This document shows, one piece after another, positions 53,726 through 63,004 of a stretch of DNA of 64,000 bases (position 1 is its first letter; each line of letters starts with the position of its first letter). Made by a program: the position numbers and the translations under genes. The stretch covers positions 868,001 through 932,000 of the forward strand of contig NZ_QZMS01000011.1 in the NCBI RefSeq assembly GCF_003614885.1, in the 5' to 3' direction. The notes beneath the pieces are model-generated. The model saw nothing but the letters and a program-made list of their open reading frames with translations, ran no database searches and was not told where the DNA came from. Source of the stretch: Photobacterium salinisoli (GTDB lineage Bacteria; Pseudomonadota; Gammaproteobacteria; Enterobacterales; Vibrionaceae).

Positions 53726-56700
53726 ATGAACTGTGATCAAGTTGGCAAACTAACCTTTAAAAAACAGGTAGTTAAAAAACATGGCCGTCTGTCATTCAAG
53801 CACCAAGGGCAAGCGTTGCACGAAGCAGCCCGGGAAGATGAATATCTTGACGTCCTGTACCGTGGGCAGTTGCCTTTGCATCAGCCACTGGCCGAACAAA
53901 TGACTGCTGATCATGAAGCACATGAACAGCCATTAACGGATATTCAGTATGCGTATCTGATTGGGCGAAACACTGGCCTGGAACTCGGAGGATTATCCAG
54001 CAGTTACTATCTGGAGCTGGATGTTGACGCTTTGGATGAGGAGCGTTTCAAGTATGCGGTAAATCAGATCATTGGCAGGCATGCCATGCTGAGGGCTGTT
54101 GCTGTTTCTGGCGGCAAACAAAAAATTGTGCCGGCTTGCAGCTTGTATTGTATTAAATCAAAAGATATTAGTGCCTGGGAAACTTCAGAGCAGGACACCT
54201 ATCTCACCACATTGCGCCAAAGCATGGAAAAGCAGCGACTTACGTTGGACGAGGCGCCATCATTTGAAATGCGAATCACCCGTTTAACGGATAAAACATG
54301 GCGGCTGCACTGCCATTTCGATCTCATGTTTCTTGATGTGATCAGTGTAAGGTTAGTGCTGAAAGATATCTGGAGTGAATATCAGCTTGAAGGAGATACC
54401 ACACCGGTGAAGTTACCGGATTTCCTGAACTATGTCGCCGCAGAGCGCATACTTCAGGGGGAGGCACAGGGTCAGAACGACCAGCAATACTGGCTTGAAC
54501 GTATTAATCATCTTCCCCCAGCGCCTGAACTGCCACTCAATATTTCCCCGCAACAAATTGAACATCCCAATATTCAACGCCTTTCCAGACTGTTACCTAC
54601 GCAGACCTTAGTGTCATTAAGGCAAGTTGCTGATAAGCATGGCCTTACAGCGGAAGCCTTGCTGCTGGGGTGTTATACCGAGGTTATCCGTCAGTGGTCA
54701 AAACGGCAGGATTTCACTCTGACACTGACGCAAATGGGGCGCAGGCCTTACGAAGATGCGATTGACCAAACGGTAGGAAACTTTCTCCAACCCCAATTGC
54801 TACCAGTATCCTGTGTCGCGGAAAGTACTTTTTCAGAGCGGATGCTAGAAGTGCAAACCTTGCTTTATCAGGGAAAGTTGCATGCTTCATTTAATGGCAT
54901 TCAGGTGTTGCGTGAGCTTACCAGCCGTAAACAGGAAAATCGCGCGATCTCAATGCCAGTGGTGTTCAGTAATACTTTGACCCCTGAGTTAGCGGAGTGG
55001 GTGCCCGACTGGCGCGGACCCGGTAGCAGGCAGGTGTATGCCAGCAATCAAACCCCGCAGATCTGGCTGGAAAATCAGATCACCCTTGAACAGCAAGGTC
55101 TGGGCATTCATTTTAATTATGTGGATGGCTTATTCCCGCCAAATCTGGCGAATGACATGATGGACGCGTATCTGGAACTGTTGAATCAGGCGATTTCAGA
55201 TGAAGCGCTCTCAGAGCAAACCATCTGGCAGAAAACCGGCGCTGTGGTGAACATACCAGAGTCAGACAAGGCAGAACGGCGCGCAGCGAATGATACTTTT
55301 GTTGATATCAATCCCAGACTGCTGCAAGACAGCTTGCTGGATGCGGCGAAAAATCGTCCGGATGCGGTTGCCATAGAGCAGGGGGATAAACGCCTCACTT
55401 ATGGCGAACTGGTCGCTAAGTCAACGCATCTGGCGGCGAAATTGCGGGAATCTGCGCGTATTGAAGCCGGAGATATCATAGCAGTGTCTTTGCCACAAGG
55501 GCCTGATCTGATCGTCGGTATTCTGGGGATATTACAGTCAGGCGGCGCCTATGTATCGATAGATCCTGCCTTACCGCAGCAAAGGCGTCTGCAATTGCTG
55601 CACCGATGTCAGGCCAAAGCGGTCGTGACCACCACAGAGATTTACACCAATCCTGAAGAGTATCAGCCTTTTTTAAGAGTAGATCTGGATATCCTGCCGG
55701 ATGAAGCGCCTTTAGAGACTGTGTCACCTATTCAGAGCGCTGATGATCTGGCCTATGTGATTTTCACTTCCGGTTCAACCGGCGAGCCGAAAGGCGTCAT
55801 GATCAGCCACAACAATGCCGTCAATACCCTTGATGACATCAATCGCCGCTTCCGGGTGACAGCCGACGATGCCGTCCTGTCTATTGCGCCGGCAGGGTTT
55901 GATTTATCGGTTTATGACTATTTCGGGGTGTTGGGGGCAGGCGGCCGTTTGGTGTTCCTGGCCGCAGATGCCCAAAACGATCCCAAAATCTGGTGTGAGA
56001 CGCTGATTCATCACGGCATCACAATCTGGAATAGCGTACCTGCCCCGGTCAAAGTCATGGTGGATCGGGCCAGTGATCTGCTAGCCAGCAGCAAATTGAG
56101 ACTGATTTTAATGAGCGGCGACTGGATTCCGGTAGATTTGCCGGATGCGATCCGCAACGCACTGCCGGATGCTCAGGTAATCAGCCTGGGCGGAGCAACG
56201 GAAGGCTCCATCTGGTCTATCTGCTATCCCATTGAGCATGTTGAAAAAGACTGGGTCAGCATTCCTTATGGTAAACCTCTGGCGAACCAGCGCTTTCATG
56301 TGCTGAACGAGTGGCTGGAAGATTGTCCCAAATGGGGGATCGGTGAGCTGTATATCGCGGGTGAAGGCGTTGCTCAAGGCTACTGGGCCGATCCGGAGAA
56401 AACGGCGCAGCGATTTTTTACCCATCCGAAAACCGGTGAACGTTTGTATAAAACAGGGGATTTGGGCCGATATATTCAAAATGGCTTGATAGAGATTCTG
56501 GGCAGGGAAGATAACCAGGTAAAAATTAACGGTTACCGGGTTGAGCTGGGTGAAGTGGAGTTTGCTTTGCTGAGTTTGCAAACCGTTAACCATGTTGTGA
56601 TTGATGCGCCGGCTCATCCTAAATCGGGACAACGGCAGCTGGTCGCCTACCTGGTACTGCATGAGAGCGCTGATTCGTTTGACCATGAAACCGTGAAACA

Positions 56701-57127
56701 GCGCTGCCGGGAGCAGGTACAAAGCACCTTGCCGCCCTATATGGTACCCACTTACTTCGTTATTCTGCCTTACATGCCACTCACCGCAAACGGCAAGATA
56801 GATCGAAAAGCATTGCCGGCGCCCTGGCCTGAAGAGCATGTGCAAACGGCTGACACCCAGCCCGTTTCTGCCACAGAAGACAGGTTGCTCAATTTGTGGC
56901 GGGAGCTGTTACAACATGATGATCTGGATGTGAATGCCGGGTTCTTTGATGTTGGCGGCGATTCGCTGATTGCTGTGGCACTGTTAAGCACACTGCGTGA
57001 AGAATTCAAGGTCACGGCTGTTCAGGAACAGGATCTGATCGAAGGTCTCTTCATGAATACCAGCATCCGTCAGTTTGCCCAGATCATTGAATCGATGAAA
57101 CAACTGGATGGAGTCAGCCTGGGATGA
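53726..57127 (+). CDS. hlmE: HlmE-like NRPS (Cy-A-T), cysteine-specific
   Basis: A 1133-residue nonribosomal peptide synthetase. A heterocyclisation domain (about 70-500) has the DxxxxDxxS motif (D199, D204, S207, within HFDLMFLDVIS). The adenylation domain (about 550-1040) has YVIFTSGSTGEPKGV (A3), YKTGDLGRY (A7) and NGKIDRKAL (A10). The specificity residues read D-L-Y-N-L-S-L-I-W-K, the known cysteine code. The carrier domain has GGDSL with the phosphopantetheine Ser near 1080. There is no thioesterase domain; a separate one is encoded downstream. In holomycin biosynthesis HlmE builds the Cys-Cys core. AAGGA sits 13 bases before this ATG but nearer an ATG at 53716 that opens a 6-codon frame overlapping the start. 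Confidence 0.92.
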   Translation: MNCDQVGKLTFKKQVVKKHGRLSFKHQGQALHEAAREDEYLDVLYRGQLPLHQPLAEQMTADHEAHEQPLTDIQYAYLIGRNTGLELGGLSSSYYLELDVDALDEERFKYAVNQIIGRHAMLRAVAVSGGKQKIVPACSLYCIKSKDISAWETSEQDTYLTTLRQSMEKQRLTLDEAPSFEMRITRLTDKTWRLHCHFDLMFLDVISVRLVLKDIWSEYQLEGDTTPVKLPDFLNYVAAERILQGEAQGQNDQQYWLERINHLPPAPELPLNISPQQIEHPNIQRLSRLLPTQTLVSLRQVADKHGLTAEALLLGCYTEVIRQWSKRQDFTLTLTQMGRRPYEDAIDQTVGNFLQPQLLPVSCVAESTFSERMLEVQTLLYQGKLHASFNGIQVLRELTSRKQENRAISMPVVFSNTLTPELAEWVPDWRGPGSRQVYASNQTPQIWLENQITLEQQGLGIHFNYVDGLFPPNLANDMMDAYLELLNQAISDEALSEQTIWQKTGAVVNIPESDKAERRAANDTFVDINPRLLQDSLLDAAKNRPDAVAIEQGDKRLTYGELVAKSTHLAAKLRESARIEAGDIIAVSLPQGPDLIVGILGILQSGGAYVSIDPALPQQRRLQLLHRCQAKAVVTTTEIYTNPEEYQPFLRVDLDILPDEAPLETVSPIQSADDLAYVIFTSGSTGEPKGVMISHNNAVNTLDDINRRFRVTADDAVLSIAPAGFDLSVYDYFGVLGAGGRLVFLAADAQNDPKIWCETLIHHGITIWNSVPAPVKVMVDRASDLLASSKLRLILMSGDWIPVDLPDAIRNALPDAQVISLGGATEGSIWSICYPIEHVEKDWVSIPYGKPLANQRFHVLNEWLEDCPKWGIGELYIAGEGVAQGYWADPEKTAQRFFTHPKTGERLYKTGDLGRYIQNGLIEILGREDNQVKINGYRVELGEVEFALLSLQTVNHVVIDAPAHPKSGQRQLVAYLVLHESADSFDHETVKQRCREQVQSTLPPYMVPTYFVILPYMPLTANGKIDRKALPAPWPEEHVQTADTQPVSATEDRLLNLWRELLQHDDLDVNAGFFDVGGDSLIAVALLSTLREEFKVTAVQEQDLIEGLFMNTSIRQFAQIIESMKQLDGVSLG

Positions 57128-58770
57128 GTGCTCTAGCCGAAGAACCACTGGCTCAGAGCCAGTTTGATTTCATCATTGTCGGTGGAGGGTCTGCGGGCTG
57201 CGTGCTCGCAGCCCGCCTGTCGGAAGATGGTCACAAACGGGTGTTGTTGCTCGAAGCCGGACCCGAGTCAGACGCCCACCTTGCCAACAGTCCGCTTGCT
57301 GATGCATCTCGATTGGTGCTTGAAGGTTACAACTGGTCGTATCAAGCGCAATTAAAAGGCAGCCTTAGCCCGACCAGTGACGTGGTTCGCCATCTCTCTA
57401 CTGGTCAACAGAAGGATAAATATCCGCCGCCTTTTGATTACCGAGTGGGGAAAGTGCTGGGCGGCTCATCAGCCGTAAATGGTGCCGTTGCACTACGGAC
57501 TTTTCCTCGTGACTTTGCGCGTTGGGCCGATATGGGGTGTCCACAGTGGTCGTGGCAACATGTTCTGCCCTGGTATCGCCGTCTGGAAACGGATACGGAT
57601 TTTCCTGGCGATGACTTGCATGGCAATCAGGGACCTATGGTGTTGCGTCGTCCAGGTGCTGACAGCCTGCATCCGTTAGATATGGCTTTCTCTGCCGCCT
57701 GCCAGAAGCAAGGTATTCCTTATACCGAGGATCTGAATGCCGGAGAAGCACCCGGTGTCGGCCTTGTACCTTCCAATGTCAAACAGCACGCCCAGCGTTT
57801 GGATGCCTATCAGGCTTATCTGGCACCGGTTCAGGACAGGCCGAACTTAACGGTACTGACAGACGTTCTTGTCTCTGCCATCAGGTTCAGCGGGACGGTG
57901 GTATCAGGTATTGAAGCCATTTATCAGGGAAGCTGTCACAGCTTTGAAGCCGGTGAAGTGGTACTGGCGGCAGGTGCGATAGGCACCCCTGCTTTGTTAC
58001 AGCGCTCCGGGATTGGCGATCCGGCGCATCTGAATTCCCTGAATATTCCTGTGCGGGTTGACCGGCCAGCCGTTGGTCGCAATTTGCAGGATCATGCCTC
58101 TCTGGTGATCTGGGCGCTTCCCAAAGCCGGTGTCTGTCGTCGCGGTCTGCCGTGGCGCCAGATTGCAGCCCGCATTTGCAGTGGTGCAGGCGAAGAAACC
58201 GATGTCCAGATTGGTCTGCTCAACAATGTCGAAAGTCATACTGTACCCAAATTCAGGCACAGGCTTGAGTATCCCATGATCGTTGGCGCGTCTGCCATGC
58301 TGATGCAGCCCGCTGCGCGGGGTCAGGTTTTTATCACCAGTCGCGAGGCCGAAGTGCTGCCATCCATACAGCTTCCCTTACGTGAAAATGAGCAGGACGT
58401 TCACCGCATGGTCGGTGCTGTACGGCAAATGTGGCGCGCACTGAATGACCCGGAGGTTGCCTGCTTTCTGGATGGTATTCAGTTCTGGTCTGAGGCCATG
58501 ATTAACAGCGATCGTGTGATGCACAGCGCGGTAAAAAACATGCTCAACCCCGGCTGGCATGCATCCGGAACGGTTCGGATGGGGCCTGAACACAACCCGG
58601 ATTGCGCGGCGGATCAGAACGGCAGGGTGTACGGGGTTACCGGCCTGACCGTTGCCGATGCTTCACTGTTTCCTGTGATTCCCTCCATGCCGACCAATTT
58701 AACCACCATCATGCTGGCAGAGCGTATCTCGCACGCATTGAGAACAGGAGGTCTGGATGTCAGCGAATAA
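57124..58770 (+). CDS. hlmD: HlmD-like FAD-dependent GMC oxidoreductase
   Basis: A 548-residue glucose-methanol-choline family flavoenzyme. FAD-binding GGGSAGCVLAARLSE near residue 20 and LLLEAGPE; GMC signatures GKVLGGSSAVNGAV near 115 and GAIGTPALLQRSGIG near 285; C-terminal active-site region HASGTVRMG and DASLFPVIPSMPTNLTTIMLAE. In the holomycin pathway this class (HlmD) is thought to oxidise a cysteine-derived intermediate. Start overlaps the hlmE stop (ATGA); tight operon. Confidence 0.9.
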   Translation: MSALAEEPLAQSQFDFIIVGGGSAGCVLAARLSEDGHKRVLLLEAGPESDAHLANSPLADASRLVLEGYNWSYQAQLKGSLSPTSDVVRHLSTGQQKDKYPPPFDYRVGKVLGGSSAVNGAVALRTFPRDFARWADMGCPQWSWQHVLPWYRRLETDTDFPGDDLHGNQGPMVLRRPGADSLHPLDMAFSAACQKQGIPYTEDLNAGEAPGVGLVPSNVKQHAQRLDAYQAYLAPVQDRPNLTVLTDVLVSAIRFSGTVVSGIEAIYQGSCHSFEAGEVVLAAGAIGTPALLQRSGIGDPAHLNSLNIPVRVDRPAVGRNLQDHASLVIWALPKAGVCRRGLPWRQIAARICSGAGEETDVQIGLLNNVESHTVPKFRHRLEYPMIVGASAMLMQPAARGQVFITSREAEVLPSIQLPLRENEQDVHRMVGAVRQMWRALNDPEVACFLDGIQFWSEAMINSDRVMHSAVKNMLNPGWHASGTVRMGPEHNPDCAADQNGRVYGVTGLTVADASLFPVIPSMPTNLTTIMLAERISHALRTGGLDVSE

Positions 58771-59533
58771 AAATCTGGTTGTGTATGCCTTCCCACATGC
58801 CGGCGCCAGTGCCAATGTCTATCGCCCTTTCTGCAAGCTTCATCAGGACAAGGGGACGGCACTTTTACATCCGGTTGAAATGCCCGGACGTGGTGTGCTG
58901 GGCCGTGAACCTGAGGTGACATGTCTGCATACGCTGGCTGAGAAACTGGCAGATACCCTCTATAGCGATTTTCGGCAAAAGCAGCAGCAGGGAATTCAGC
59001 GCTGGGCGACATTTGGTCACAGCTTTGGCGGTGTGCTCAGTGTGGCAGTCACAGACGTCATGCATAAAAAGTATGGGATCAAGCCTGCGTACAGCATGGT
59101 TTCTGGATCCGTGCCGCCCAGTGAGCAAGAGATGGATGATTTGCACTTATGGTCGGACGAATCCCTGCTGCAAAAAATGCGAGAGGATCAGGGAACACCC
59201 AATACGGTGCTGAATGAACCGGCGCTTGCCAGGCGCTATGTGGCTCAGTTACGCAGTGACTTTCTGGTGCGCAGTCAGTTTCCTTCGCTCAAGGGTCTGC
59301 GAGTCGCGCAGCCCCTGTTGCTGGTGGCCGCATCGGACGATCCGCATGTTACTGAGGAGCAGCTTCAGCAATGGCGGCAGCATACGGTGGATCGGACAAG
59401 CATGATCCGGGTGAATGGCGATCATTTTGCGGTTTACCGGCACTGGCCTGTGATTCAGCAGGCAATGGATACCGAGGCCTCGTTAAGGCTGTCGGAAGCA
59501 AACAAAATGGACAGTTGGAGTGTGTTTCAGTGA
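58757..59533 (+). CDS. hlmC: HlmC-like type II thioesterase
   Basis: A 258-residue alpha/beta-hydrolase thioesterase. Start ATG 58757 (GGAG upstream) lies inside the end of hlmD (14-base overlap). The nucleophile motif GHSFGG (Ser near residue 93), LSPPAHAGASA-type start FPHAGASANVYRPF, and the catalytic His in NGDHFAVYRH near the C-terminus fit GrsT-type proteins. It could edit or release the cysteinyl intermediate from HlmE. Confidence 0.92.
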   Translation: MSANKNLVVYAFPHAGASANVYRPFCKLHQDKGTALLHPVEMPGRGVLGREPEVTCLHTLAEKLADTLYSDFRQKQQQGIQRWATFGHSFGGVLSVAVTDVMHKKYGIKPAYSMVSGSVPPSEQEMDDLHLWSDESLLQKMREDQGTPNTVLNEPALARRYVAQLRSDFLVRSQFPSLKGLRVAQPLLLVAASDDPHVTEEQLQQWRQHTVDRTSMIRVNGDHFAVYRHWPVIQQAMDTEASLRLSEANKMDSWSVFQ

Positions 59534-60666
59534 GTACAACCACAGATGAGATAAAGGAATTCCGGCTGTCTTGCCGGGAGTGTTTTGACCATTACGCAAA
59601 GCCCCAGCTTGAAAAATGGGAGAAACAGGGCCTGGTTGACCGCGATTTCTGGCAAACCATGGGAGCACATGGCTTGCTGGGTATGGGCGTCAGCCAGAAT
59701 CTGGGCGGGCAAGATAAATCGGATTATCGCTATGCGCTGGCGCTCACGGAAGAAATGCTGGCGATTGGTATGACAGCGCCAATCGTGATTTCCCATAACG
59801 ATGTCATTGCCAGTTATATCAATCAGTTTGCTTCTGAAGAGCAGAAACAGCGCTGGTTACCGGACTTGTGCAGTGGCCGGCGAATAGCCGCTATTGCCAT
59901 CACTGAACCAGGCGGTGGCTCAGATTCGGCCGGGATGCGCACGGAAGCGACAGCAGACGGCGATAACTATGTACTCAATGGCAGTAAAGCGTTTATCACC
60001 AATGGCGTGAATGCTGATCTGTTTATCGTCGCGGTGAAGACTGACGCCGGGCCACGGGGGCAGGGAATCAGCCTGATGGTGGTGGAAAAAGGCATGGCTG
60101 GCTTTTCTCAGGGTGACGCGCTGAAAAAGCTGGGATGGCATGCCAGCGATACGGCGAATTTAACGTTTGATCAGTGTGTTGTGCCCAAAAGTAACCTGCT
60201 TGGGCGCGAAAATCTTGGCAGCTATTACTTTATGACAGGGATGACACGTGAGCGCTTAAGTATCAGTACCGTGGCTGTGGTGAGCGCTGAAATCATGATG
60301 GCAGAGACGCTGGCCTACGTGAAACAGCGCAAGGCGTTTGGTCAGCCGATTGGTGCCTTTCAGTACAACCGCTTTTTGCTGGCGCAGTTAGATACCCAAA
60401 TCAAAGTAACCCGCAGTTATCTCAATGACGCCATTGAGCGCTTTAATACCGGCTCACTCAGCCTGGAAGATGCGGCCCGGCTGAAATGGTGGGCAACAGA
60501 AGTGCAGAACAAAGTGGCGGATGAATGTCTGCAACTGCATGGCGGCAGTGCTTATATGAGCGATTCGTCTATCGGTAAATTGTGGGTCAACAGCCGGGTT
60601 CAGAAAATTTATGGCGGCACCAGTGAAATCATGCTGGAAGTCGTCAGTAAATCCATGGGGCTTTAG
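59530..60666 (+). CDS. hlmB: HlmB-like acyl-CoA dehydrogenase
   Basis: A 378-residue acyl-CoA dehydrogenase-type flavoenzyme from GTG 59530, which overlaps the hlmC stop; the frame is open further upstream inside hlmC but the protein N-terminus (VSTTTDEIKEFRLSCRECF) fits this start. Motifs AIAITEPGGGSDSAGMRTEA, DRKAFGQPIGAFQ-like QRKAFGQPIGAFQYNRF and YGGTSEIMLEVVSKSMGL. In the pathway it probably oxidises the carrier-bound cysteinyl chain to introduce the enethiol. The base Glu lies in the GGTSE segment. Confidence 0.93.
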   Translation: MSTTTDEIKEFRLSCRECFDHYAKPQLEKWEKQGLVDRDFWQTMGAHGLLGMGVSQNLGGQDKSDYRYALALTEEMLAIGMTAPIVISHNDVIASYINQFASEEQKQRWLPDLCSGRRIAAIAITEPGGGSDSAGMRTEATADGDNYVLNGSKAFITNGVNADLFIVAVKTDAGPRGQGISLMVVEKGMAGFSQGDALKKLGWHASDTANLTFDQCVVPKSNLLGRENLGSYYFMTGMTRERLSISTVAVVSAEIMMAETLAYVKQRKAFGQPIGAFQYNRFLLAQLDTQIKVTRSYLNDAIERFNTGSLSLEDAARLKWWATEVQNKVADECLQLHGGSAYMSDSSIGKLWVNSRVQKIYGGTSEIMLEVVSKSMGL

Positions 60667-60676
60667 AGAGGAAATG

Positions 60677-61558
60677 ATGGATATTGTCAAAAACAAAACG
60701 GAAACATCAAACCGCGTCTGGCATGTAAAACACGCTAATCTGGCGGAATGGCAAGCAGTGATAGCCTGGGCAAAAAATGAAGGCTGGGACATGGGCATTG
60801 GTGATGAAAATGCCTTTTTTGAAGTTGATGATCAGGGTTTCTTTATCGGTTATTTGGGTAAAGAGCCTGTCGCTGCGATGTCAGTCGTTAATTATTCGTC
60901 CAGCTTCAGTTTCTTCGGGCACTATTTGGTTCCCCCGGCCTACCGTGGGCAAGGTTATGGTCTTAAGGTATGCCAAAGTGCGTTCTCCCACGGTGGGGAT
61001 CGTTGCATGGGACTGGATGGCATGCCGGCCCAGGTTGATAACTATGCAAAATGGGGGTTTGCAGGGGGCCGGAATAATCTGCGCATGGTGGGCCAGGTAC
61101 AGCAGGATTACCACTGCCCCGATCATATTGCGTTGGTACAGGCTGCGGATATCGACGATATCATCGCATACGATAAAAGCTGTACGGGTATCGACCGCAG
61201 TGCCTTACTGAAACACTGGTTCATCGGTGAAACACGTTACGGTTTCATTTGCAGAACCGGTCAGGAAGTGACTGGCATTGTCGGCGTTCGTCAGTCGCAA
61301 GAGGGTTACCGGCTTGGTCCGTTGTTCGCCAATACCCCCGACCTGGTGGAACCTCTGTTCATCGCGGCATTATCTGTTGTACCGCAGGGGAGGCAAGTCA
61401 CATTAGATGTCCCTGAAAAGGCAGATCCGACCTTGATCAATCTGGCAGAAACCCATGGATTTGAATCTATCTTCCATACCCTTCGCATGTATCGCGGTGA
61501 ACCACCGAAAGAGCAGGAGCACAAGGTTTGGTGCATTGCGTCATTGGAGCTTGGTTAA
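60677..61558 (+). CDS. hlmA: HlmA-like tandem GNAT acyltransferase
   Basis: A 293-residue protein with two GNAT halves. The first (about 10-140) has the acetyl-CoA motif PPAYRGQGYGLKVCQSAF; the second resembles the YitH/HolE acetyltransferase domain (Acetyltransf_18), with LGPLFANTPDLVEPLFIAAL and GFESIFHTLRMYRGEPP. HlmA N-acetylates holothin to holomycin in Streptomyces. ATG 60677 is preferred to the adjacent ATG 60674 since AGAGGA lies 4 bases upstream of the latter; both are possible. Confidence 0.9.
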   Translation: MDIVKNKTETSNRVWHVKHANLAEWQAVIAWAKNEGWDMGIGDENAFFEVDDQGFFIGYLGKEPVAAMSVVNYSSSFSFFGHYLVPPAYRGQGYGLKVCQSAFSHGGDRCMGLDGMPAQVDNYAKWGFAGGRNNLRMVGQVQQDYHCPDHIALVQAADIDDIIAYDKSCTGIDRSALLKHWFIGETRYGFICRTGQEVTGIVGVRQSQEGYRLGPLFANTPDLVEPLFIAALSVVPQGRQVTLDVPEKADPTLINLAETHGFESIFHTLRMYRGEPPKEQEHKVWCIASLELG

Positions 61559-61560
61559 TC

Positions 61561-62091
61561 ATGAGTGAAAACACGATGACAGAAACCATGGCTGAGAACG
61601 TTGAGAAAGCTGAAAAAGGCCAAGCGATGAATACATCAACACCCACATTACTGGAGTGGATGGGGGGACGCGATGCGATCCGCCATTTGCTGCAAGTGTT
61701 TTACGCCAAAGTCGAAAAAGATGACTTACTTCAGCCTCTTTTTCAGCATATGCCGCCAGATCACCATGTCCATGTGGCTATGTGGTTTGAAGAAGTTTTT
61801 GGCGGCGAGCCTCTGTACACCGATGACAGAGGAGGATTTAAAAATATGATCCGTAAGCACCGGGGACGTTCGATTCAGGCGGAACAGCGAGAACGCTGGG
61901 TCTCTTTGATGATGCAAAGTGCGGATGAAATTGAATTACCCAGCGACCCGGAATTTCGTTCCGCGTTTACGGCATACATAGAGTGGGGGTCGCGCAGGGC
62001 CATGGCCAATTCGCAACCGGGCGCTAAGCCTTCCAAGCGGGATACTGTGCCCAGATGGGGATGGGGAGAAGCGCCTCCGGGCACACTTTAG
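61561..62091 (+). CDS. hlmG: HlmG-like truncated haemoglobin (group II)
   Basis: A 176-residue globin starting 2 bases after hlmA. The first about 28 residues form an extra N-terminal segment. The globin core holds RDAIRHLLQVFYAKVEKDDLLQPLFQHMPPDHHVHVAMWFEEVFGG and MIRKHRGRSIQAEQRERWVSLMMQ, with the proximal His in the KHRGRS segment, and a YIEWGSRRAM end like group II (YjbI-type) globins. A Pro-rich tail follows (PRWGWGEAPPG). HlmG homologues occur in dithiolopyrrolone clusters; exact role unsettled. Confidence 0.88.
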   Translation: MSENTMTETMAENVEKAEKGQAMNTSTPTLLEWMGGRDAIRHLLQVFYAKVEKDDLLQPLFQHMPPDHHVHVAMWFEEVFGGEPLYTDDRGGFKNMIRKHRGRSIQAEQRERWVSLMMQSADEIELPSDPEFRSAFTAYIEWGSRRAMANSQPGAKPSKRDTVPRWGWGEAPPGTL

Positions 62092-62101
62092 GAGACAGGC
62101 T

Positions 62102-62926
62102 ATGTTGGTGGCTGTCAGCGATTTGCATGTCTCTCACCCGGAAAACCGACGTGCAGTTGAGGCAATGTGTGCCGGTTATCGCGGGGATTGGCTGATTCTT
62201 GGCGGTGATGTGGCTGATGATCTCAACGATTTCGAGTGGGTTATCCGATCAGTAGCTGCGCAGTTTTACCGGGTCATATGGGTACCCGGTAATCATGAGC
62301 TCTGGTGTACGCCCAAAGAGCCTATGGCTTTGCCTGGTGAGATGCGGTATCGGCAGCTTATCGAGATTTGCCACCAATATGGCGTCCTGACCCCGGAGGA
62401 TGACTATCCGGTGTATACCGCTGAGAATGGGCAATCATTTTTGATTGCTCCTCTTTTCACACTGTACGACTACTCTTTTCGCCATCCCTCTGACTTCACG
62501 CCACAACAGGGGTTGGAGAGAGCAAGACGGGCGGGTGCGGTGTGCTCAGACGAGTTTTTTCTTAAAACGTATCCCTATCCGGATATCCGAAGCTGGTGTA
62601 ATGAGCGTGTTCAGTACACAGAAGCCCGGCTGAATGCCGTCTCAGAGCAGCTTCCTATGATATTTGTTAATCATTTTCCTATGCTGCAGACCCTGACTGA
62701 ATCAGTGCAACCGCAGGAATTTTCAATATGGTGTGGTACACGGCAGGTTGCTGCCTGGTTAAGCCGTTTTCCGGTTTGTCTGGTTGTGTACGGGCATCTT
62801 CATATACATGGATCCAATGTGTTAGACGGAATACCGCATGTTGAAGTGTCTTTGGGTTACCCAAAAGACAGGCAAGGCCGTGATGCGTACCGCATGCTGA
62901 CGGTCCTCGACACGCTTTTGATGTAG
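62102..62926 (+). CDS. Calcineurin-like metallophosphoesterase in the hlm operon
   Basis: A 274-residue metallophosphoesterase: SDLHVSH near residue 6, LGGDVADD, VPGNHELW, NHFPM and GHLHIHG, the five metal-binding motifs in order. The start is ATG 62102 with AGGAGACAGG upstream, 10 bases after hlmG, so it is co-transcribed. No equivalent is in the Streptomyces holomycin core set as I know it. It could act on a phosphorylated intermediate, on nucleotide second messengers or in self-protection; no evidence picks one. Confidence 0.87.
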   Translation: MLVAVSDLHVSHPENRRAVEAMCAGYRGDWLILGGDVADDLNDFEWVIRSVAAQFYRVIWVPGNHELWCTPKEPMALPGEMRYRQLIEICHQYGVLTPEDDYPVYTAENGQSFLIAPLFTLYDYSFRHPSDFTPQQGLERARRAGAVCSDEFFLKTYPYPDIRSWCNERVQYTEARLNAVSEQLPMIFVNHFPMLQTLTESVQPQEFSIWCGTRQVAAWLSRFPVCLVVYGHLHIHGSNVLDGIPHVEVSLGYPKDRQGRDAYRMLTVLDTLLM

Positions 62927-63004
62927 TGCTCCGGCTCAGGCCTTGCCGGCTGGTTCATGGCGCTGTGTCAGGGGAAAATTTAGTGACTTATAAGGAAATT
63001 CAAT

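Noticed and set aside
59371..59529. Upstream extension of hlmB inside hlmC
   Set aside because: The extension has no similarity to acyl-CoA dehydrogenases and the GTG at 59530 gives the usual family length.
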